DNA of 62,546 nt from Lingula anatina. Taxonomy: Eukaryota; Brachiopoda; Lingulata; Lingulida; Lingulidae. Positions 61,101 to 62,546 of the stretch are shown here, piece after piece. Each line of letters starts with the position of its first letter. The first letter of the stretch is position 1. Position numbers and translations under genes: made by a program. The notes under the pieces were generated by a model. That model had not been told where the DNA came from and searched no databases. It was given only the letters and a program-made list of their open reading frames with translations. The stretch spans positions 80,294-142,839 of the forward strand of contig NW_019775949.1 in NCBI RefSeq assembly GCF_001039355.2, given 5' to 3'.

Positions 61101-61717
61101 CCCTGTGGCATAAATTGCATGAAATGGCCTCTTAGGCTATATCACTAAAGCATACTGCTCGATGTGAAGGGCTCTTAGTTCTTCCGTGGACCTTTCAATT
61201 ACAAGTTCAATAACTGCAGAAGTTTTATTCTGTTTTTATATACCTTTCTTTAAATTTGTGATAAGGTACTCGTATAGCCTCGCAAATGCTACTTCATAGA
61301 CAGCTGTCACTTTTGGCTAAATACTGAGAACCTGATAGGAATTGATCAGAGGAAGTATGGATTATCTGAATTTAAAGAAAAAAATATGCACAGCTAGAAT
61401 GATTAAGAAATCACCTGGTTTAATCTCTGCTGCAGATGCTTGGCAGTTATATCGCAATGGGTAGGGCCAATTCTTTCTACTATTTAGAGAGAAAGCCAGT
61501 ATAATGAATTATCAAAATTAAGATGGAGTGCAGCCAGCAGATTACAAGAAAAATACACCTTGCATATTATAAGATAAACAACAGAGCATGAGAAGAAAAG
61601 AATGTCAGCATTCTTTCACAGATAATGAAAGGGAAAAGGATAATGAAACACTGAGTTATGCCCTTTGACATCTTTTTTTTTGCTCTTTGACAGAATGGCT
61701 TCCCGCATAAACCAGGT
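32481..61717 (+). CDS. Gene 2 (whole visible coding span): classical calpain protease, 3' part outside the window
   Basis: A multi-exon calpain, a cytosolic Ca2+-activated cysteine protease. Coding pieces are 32481-32960, 42551-42620, 49497-49618, 50563-50696, 51257-51428, 53791-53871, 54793-54893, 55266-55343, 55660-55835 (first 87 bp also at 55521-55607), 56146-56309, 56596-56807, 60519-60555 and probably 61694-61717. All phases agree. Residue numbering gives catalytic Cys186 in GDCWLLAA, His344 in [10 protein letters not shown] and Asn372 in RNPWGN, so the triad is intact. Domains in order: Gly/Phe/Pro-rich extension (1 to about 110), anchor and CysPc core (about 125-412), C2-like domain III (about 430-590), and linker. 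The penta-EF-hand domain expected for a classical calpain must lie past the right edge. The closest named relatives would be invertebrate calpain-A/B or vertebrate CAPN1/2/9-type genes; I do not assign an orthologue. Confidence 0.95.
35090..35432. repeat. Tandem duplication of about 170 bp
   Basis: The blocks 35090-35264 and 35266-35432 share ATCATAATAGG, AATAAAGAGT-like, AGAATTTT, AACARAATAGAAAAATATT and GAAGCAAAATTCTG in the same order, with about one fifth mismatches by eye. Confidence 0.8.
35477..38154. repeat. Left copy of a 2.65 kb direct duplication
   Basis: Near-identical to 38225-40873 apart from SNPs and short indels, for example an extra stretch near 37123-37150. At about 38155 it diverges into a palindromic sequence not present after the right copy, then ends at the N. 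Confidence 0.9.
38160..38219. repeat. Palindrome plus CG-rich triplet run at a contig end
   Basis: TGTACAGACACA-GA-TGTGTCTGTACA is a perfect hairpin with 12 bp arms. It is followed by a CGTCGCCGTCGCCG run that stops at the N (38220). It looks like the edge of a repeat at which assembly broke. Confidence 0.7.
38225..40873. repeat. Right copy of the 2.65 kb direct duplication
   Basis: Begins a few bases after the N at 38220 and repeats 35477-38154. The intron then continues with unique sequence. Confidence 0.9.
41019..41045 (+). repeat. (AAAT)n microsatellite
   Basis: Six to seven AAAT units. Confidence 0.85.
42041..42297. mobile_element. MITE, family A (most complete copy)
   Basis: The left arm (ATAGATCAACCCATCGTTGT, GGGGACTCTCGCTAAGG) and right arm (GTACTTAATGAGAGCCCCTA, GAGTCGGTATATGTAG) are imperfect inverted repeats of roughly 80 bp including the outer part ending GGGGCC. 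The internal segment matches 29.8 kb. It is non-coding. Confidence 0.75.
42551..42620 (+). CDS. Calpain exon 2
   Basis: The acceptor ttctatttcag|GAGCTT and donor GAATTGG|GTAAGA bound 70 bp, phase 0 to 1. The peptide [20 protein letters not shown] then GELG is the conserved calpain segment directly before the active-site Cys. Confidence 0.95.
44875..45054. mobile_element. MITE with 46 bp perfect terminal inverted repeats
   Basis: The left arm begins CCCCATTCAGAATAGGGGAC and runs to AAATATGGC (44920). The right arm 45009-45054 is its exact reverse complement over 46 bases. The total is 180 bp and non-coding. CAAG lies next to both ends and may be a target-site duplication. Confidence 0.85.
45156..45194 (+). 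repeat. (CA)n microsatellite
   Basis: About 19 CA dinucleotides with one interruption. Confidence 0.95.
46973..47301. mobile_element. Imperfect inverted-repeat element
   Basis: The left end (GGTACACTCCATGGATTTGA, then CCCCCAAATG) matches the reverse complement of the right end (CATTTTGGGGGGAAAATCCC, ATGGAGTTACTC) over about 35 bp with mismatches. No coding capacity. Confidence 0.6.
48769..49055. mobile_element. MITE with 19 bp terminal inverted repeats (AAGCCTCGGTCACAACCGG)
   Basis: The left end and the reverse complement of the right end are identical for 19 bp. The body is 287 bp and CpG-rich relative to the intron. An internal segment (CTTGCGTGGGACGTGAGATT, then CTGCGCAAAATTTG) also occurs, diverged, at about 569-602. 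Confidence 0.8.
49497..49618 (+). CDS. Calpain exon 3: catalytic cysteine
   Basis: The acceptor tgttttgcag|GTGATTGC and donor TTCAAG|GTAAGG bound 122 bp, phase 1 to 0. It encodes [20 protein letters not shown] and onward to EYAGIFVFK. The Cys of (G)DCW is the active-site nucleophile (Cys186). Confidence 0.96.
49823..50071. mobile_element. Long imperfect palindromic element in calpain intron 3
   Basis: GGATCCATCTATCTCCAAG at 49853 pairs with CTTGGAGATTGATCGATCC ending at 50042. The similarity continues outward to a TGGGCCCATTCC-like terminus and inward to the AGCAACTTAGGTGTCTG / AGACATCTAAGCCGCTT arms, so most of the 249 bp can fold. Confidence 0.65.
50563..50696 (+). CDS. Calpain exon 4
   Basis: The acceptor taattttcag|TTTTGG and donor GCCAA|GTAAGC bound 134 bp, phase 0 to 2. 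It encodes [20 protein letters not shown] and onward to [13 protein letters not shown], the conserved PC1 core segment. Confidence 0.96.
51257..51428 (+). CDS. Calpain exon 5
   Basis: The acceptor tggttttag|GCTATG and donor ATTGAG|GTTAGA bound 172 bp, phase 2 to 0. It encodes (K)[20 protein letters not shown] then TGGVTEMF and so on, the end of PC1 and the hinge towards PC2. Confidence 0.96.
51429..53790 (+). other. Calpain intron 5
   Basis: 2.4 kb. A 165-codon open frame at 51823-52320 spans a (CA)20 microsatellite and has no calpain-like or splice-supported content. Nothing else was recognised. Confidence 0.75.
52101..52140 (+). repeat. (CA)n microsatellite
   Basis: Twenty CA units without interruption. 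Confidence 0.95.
53791..53871 (+). CDS. Calpain exon 6: catalytic histidine
   Basis: The acceptor aatattgcag|GCTAGT and donor AAGATG|GTAGGT bound 27 codons, phase 0-0. It encodes [20 protein letters not shown] then SITSVKM. The His of GHAYS is the active-site base (His344). Confidence 0.96.
54793..54893 (+). CDS. Calpain exon 7: catalytic asparagine
   Basis: The acceptor tttatttcag|GTGGAC and donor GACAA|GTAAGG bound 101 bp, phase 0 to 2. The peptide reads [20 protein letters not shown] then [13 protein letters not shown](K). The Asn of RNPWG completes the triad (Asn372). Confidence 0.96.
55266..55343 (+). CDS. Calpain exon 8
   Basis: The acceptor tctatgcag|GTCTCC and donor GAATTTTG|GTAAGA bound 78 bp, phase 2 to 2. 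It encodes [20 protein letters not shown] then DDGEF(W), the end of the protease core. Confidence 0.95.
55521..55607 (+). pseudogene. Truncated duplicate of calpain exon 9 (assembly artefact likely)
   Basis: The same acceptor (atcttaaag|GATGTCC) and first 87 bases as 55660-55746, cut off by the N at 55608. The duplicated unit begins in the preceding intron (GATGAAACAATATG at about 55470 and 55609). There is no donor. Keeping it would duplicate 29 residues of domain III and break the frame across the N. Confidence 0.85.
55660..55835 (+). CDS. Calpain exon 9 (complete copy)
   Basis: The acceptor ttatcttaaag|GATGTCC and donor TATCTGG|GTTAGA bound 176 bp, phase 2 to 1. It encodes [29 protein letters not shown] and onward to [16 protein letters not shown], the entry into C2-like domain III. 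The GGCRN motif is typical of calpains. Confidence 0.95.
56146..56309 (+). CDS. Calpain exon 10: domain III with acidic loop
   Basis: The acceptor gttatcctcag|ATACTTT and donor TATCTG|GTATGC bound 164 bp, phase 1 to 0. It encodes [22 protein letters not shown], then [18 protein letters not shown] and VGYAIYL. The Asp/Glu run followed by a Lys/Arg run matches the domain III acidic loop and basic patch thought to contribute to Ca2+ and membrane response. Confidence 0.95.
56596..56807 (+). CDS. Calpain exon 11: end of domain III
   Basis: The acceptor gatttttcag|CTTAAAG and donor GCTGC|GTAAGT bound 212 bp, phase 0 to 2. The peptide includes [39 protein letters not shown] and [10 protein letters not shown], the conserved close of the C2-like domain. 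Confidence 0.95.
57629..57640 (+). CDS. Possible 12 bp microexon
   Basis: The acceptor-like gattttgcag and a good donor-like GTGAGT enclose GGGGAAAGGAGC. Insertion after exon 11 (phase 2) stays in frame and adds Gly-Lys-Gly-Ala-type residues to the linker. Short GT/AG pairs occur by chance, so this is weak. Confidence 0.25.
59033..59482 (+). CDS. GPGYPxA-repeat exon: cassette or alternative first exon of the calpain gene
   Basis: An open stretch rich in Gly, Pro, Tyr and Ala, with heptads [14 protein letters not shown] and GPGYPAA flanked by looser YPGYPAVGP units. The sequence around it is otherwise AT-rich intron. An acceptor-like tgtcacag before 59033 (or gaagttag before 59021) enters in exactly the phase left by exon 11. 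The donor-like TTCAGG|GTGATT at 59482/59483 leaves phase 2, which exon 12 needs. It also has an in-frame ATG at 59046 with an upstream stop at 58983, so it could instead start a shorter protein. Gly/Pro/Tyr-rich leaders of this kind precede penta-EF-hand modules (ALG-2, peflin, sorcin) and annexin A7/A11. Coding is likely; which transcript uses it is open. Confidence 0.6.
59270..59364 (+). repeat. 21 bp coding minisatellite
   Basis: About four successive units of the GGCCCAGGRTATCCYNCAGC type, each encoding GPGYPxA. They differ mostly at third positions, which suggests selection on the heptad. Confidence 0.8.
59745..59873. repeat. 66 bp tandem duplication
   Basis: GACTCATTTTTCCTACTTAA and the following 46 bases occur at 59745 and again at 59811 with only a few changes. 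Confidence 0.9.
60519..60555 (+). CDS. Calpain exon 12 (linker)
   Basis: The acceptor cttttcttttcag|TGCCATTG and donor GTACAG|GTATGG bound 37 bp, phase 2 to 0. It encodes (A)[12 protein letters not shown], joining domain III to the region before the penta-EF-hand domain. Phase and strong splice sites support it. Confidence 0.8.
60797..60832 (+). repeat. T-rich tract
   Basis: Runs of T interrupted by GG and G, in an intron. Confidence 0.85.
61694..61717 (+). CDS. Probable 24 bp calpain microexon
   Basis: A strong pyrimidine tract and acceptor (ttttttttgctctttgacag), eight codons NGFPHKPG in phase 0, then a consensus donor GT|GTAAGT. It fits the phase 0 end of exon 12. The next exon is outside the window, so it cannot be confirmed from the downstream side. 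Confidence 0.5.
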
Positions 61718-62546
61718 GTAAGTGATTCTCTACAGAGGGAGTGGGGTGTCAAAGCTTATGGTTCTAAAGTAATGGGATATATTTATATATGCATGAAATG
61801 AGGTGTGGGATTTTCTGCATGGAGTTGAGGTTGGTGAAAATGATCTTGAACTCCATACTGTTGTTTTACTCCCTGATAATGTTACTAACAGAATTTTACT
61901 CTTCTTATCAATTGATGTGTATCTGATTATACCAAGGTTGTCCTGTAAAGTTGCCATTCCGGTGTTTTGTTTTTTTGTGGGTAGTATATTTGGGTTTTGA
62001 TGATGTTTAGCTGTTTAAATTACAAAGCACTTTAAACTTGTGATATAGATGAAGTGTAATACATACATAAAGGTCTATCAAAAATATAAAGCCTGGATAA
62101 AAAATAACTACAGTCTCTTAAATACCATATTAAGAAATATTACCAAAAATGAATTACATGACTTTTACAATAATGGATGCAAACATGTCTTCTTTTGTAA
62201 ATGTTACTGAAGATAAAAGTCAAAAACATACATCATTTTAGAAACTTGCCTTACACAGTCTGTAATATTTATTGATTATCAAATTGTTCTGAATATGTCT
62301 TGAGGCTCAATGCACTGAATTGCACTGCAACAAGCAAGTAAAAGGCATTACAAAACCTTGCATTTTCCCATACTTAAAAGTTATTCCCATCAAAACAAAA
62401 GAAAGAGATCATTGAAAGAGACAGGTCATTTAATTAATGAAGAAAAATTTAAAACTAAGAAATCAGTATATCTGTATGTCATTGCTCAAAGAAATGTATT
62501 AAAAGAATGGATATATGTGAATATGAAGGGCCCCTTTTGTTTATTG
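61718..62546 (+). other. Calpain intron, running off the window
   Basis: AT-rich with no further coding exon recognised. The penta-EF-hand exons are expected downstream. Confidence 0.6.

Overview
This is a window of animal nuclear DNA, from an invertebrate bilaterian judging by content. The genes are split by GT-AG introns, the introns are AT-rich and full of microsatellites and short inverted-repeat elements, and both protein families are animal-like. I cannot name the species or phylum from sequence alone.

There are two genes, arranged head to head. The minus-strand gene runs from about 27.0 kb down to 3.6 kb. Its coding exons are 20831-20631, 16311-14004, a 63 bp exon, a 54 bp exon, 5229-5120 (also present at 9876-9767), 4125-4032 and 3665-3606. 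The predicted protein of about 960 residues starts with an MGNKSGK N-myristoylation-type terminus. It continues as a very long Glu-rich, probably disordered, region and ends in a carbohydrate-binding module of the CBM48 / AMPK-beta glycogen-binding type. The AMPK-beta C-terminal (ASC) domain is absent. This architecture is the most unfamiliar protein in the window. The large acidic exon carries an apparent one-base frameshift in an A run at 14222-14225.

The plus-strand gene runs from about 32.3 kb past the right edge. It is a classical calpain (calcium-dependent cysteine protease). Twelve coding exons plus candidate microexons are visible. They cover a Gly/Phe/Pro-rich N-terminal extension, the complete CysPc protease core (Cys186, His344, Asn372 in my numbering) and the C2-like domain III. 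The penta-EF-hand domain must lie beyond 62546. In the last long intron is an open exon-like stretch of GPGYPxA heptads (about 59033-59482). Its splice phases fit exactly between the C2-like exon and the following exon, and it also has its own ATG. It could be a cassette exon, or an alternative first exon producing a small-subunit-like Gly/Pro-rich plus PEF protein.

The window contains exactly three N characters (8909, 38220, 55608). Each sits at the junction of a direct duplication (about 4.65 kb, 2.65 kb and 0.13 kb). The copies are nearly identical, with SNPs and small indels. This is best explained as unmerged overlapping contig ends or two haplotypes, so the duplicated exons of both genes are probably assembly artefacts.

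The rest is intron and intergenic DNA. It holds several MITE-like inverted-repeat elements, some sharing a GGCCCCATTC-like terminus, a GC-rich 16 bp tandem array, local tandem duplications and simple repeats. I found no RNA genes, CRISPR arrays, prokaryotic operons or intact transposase genes.
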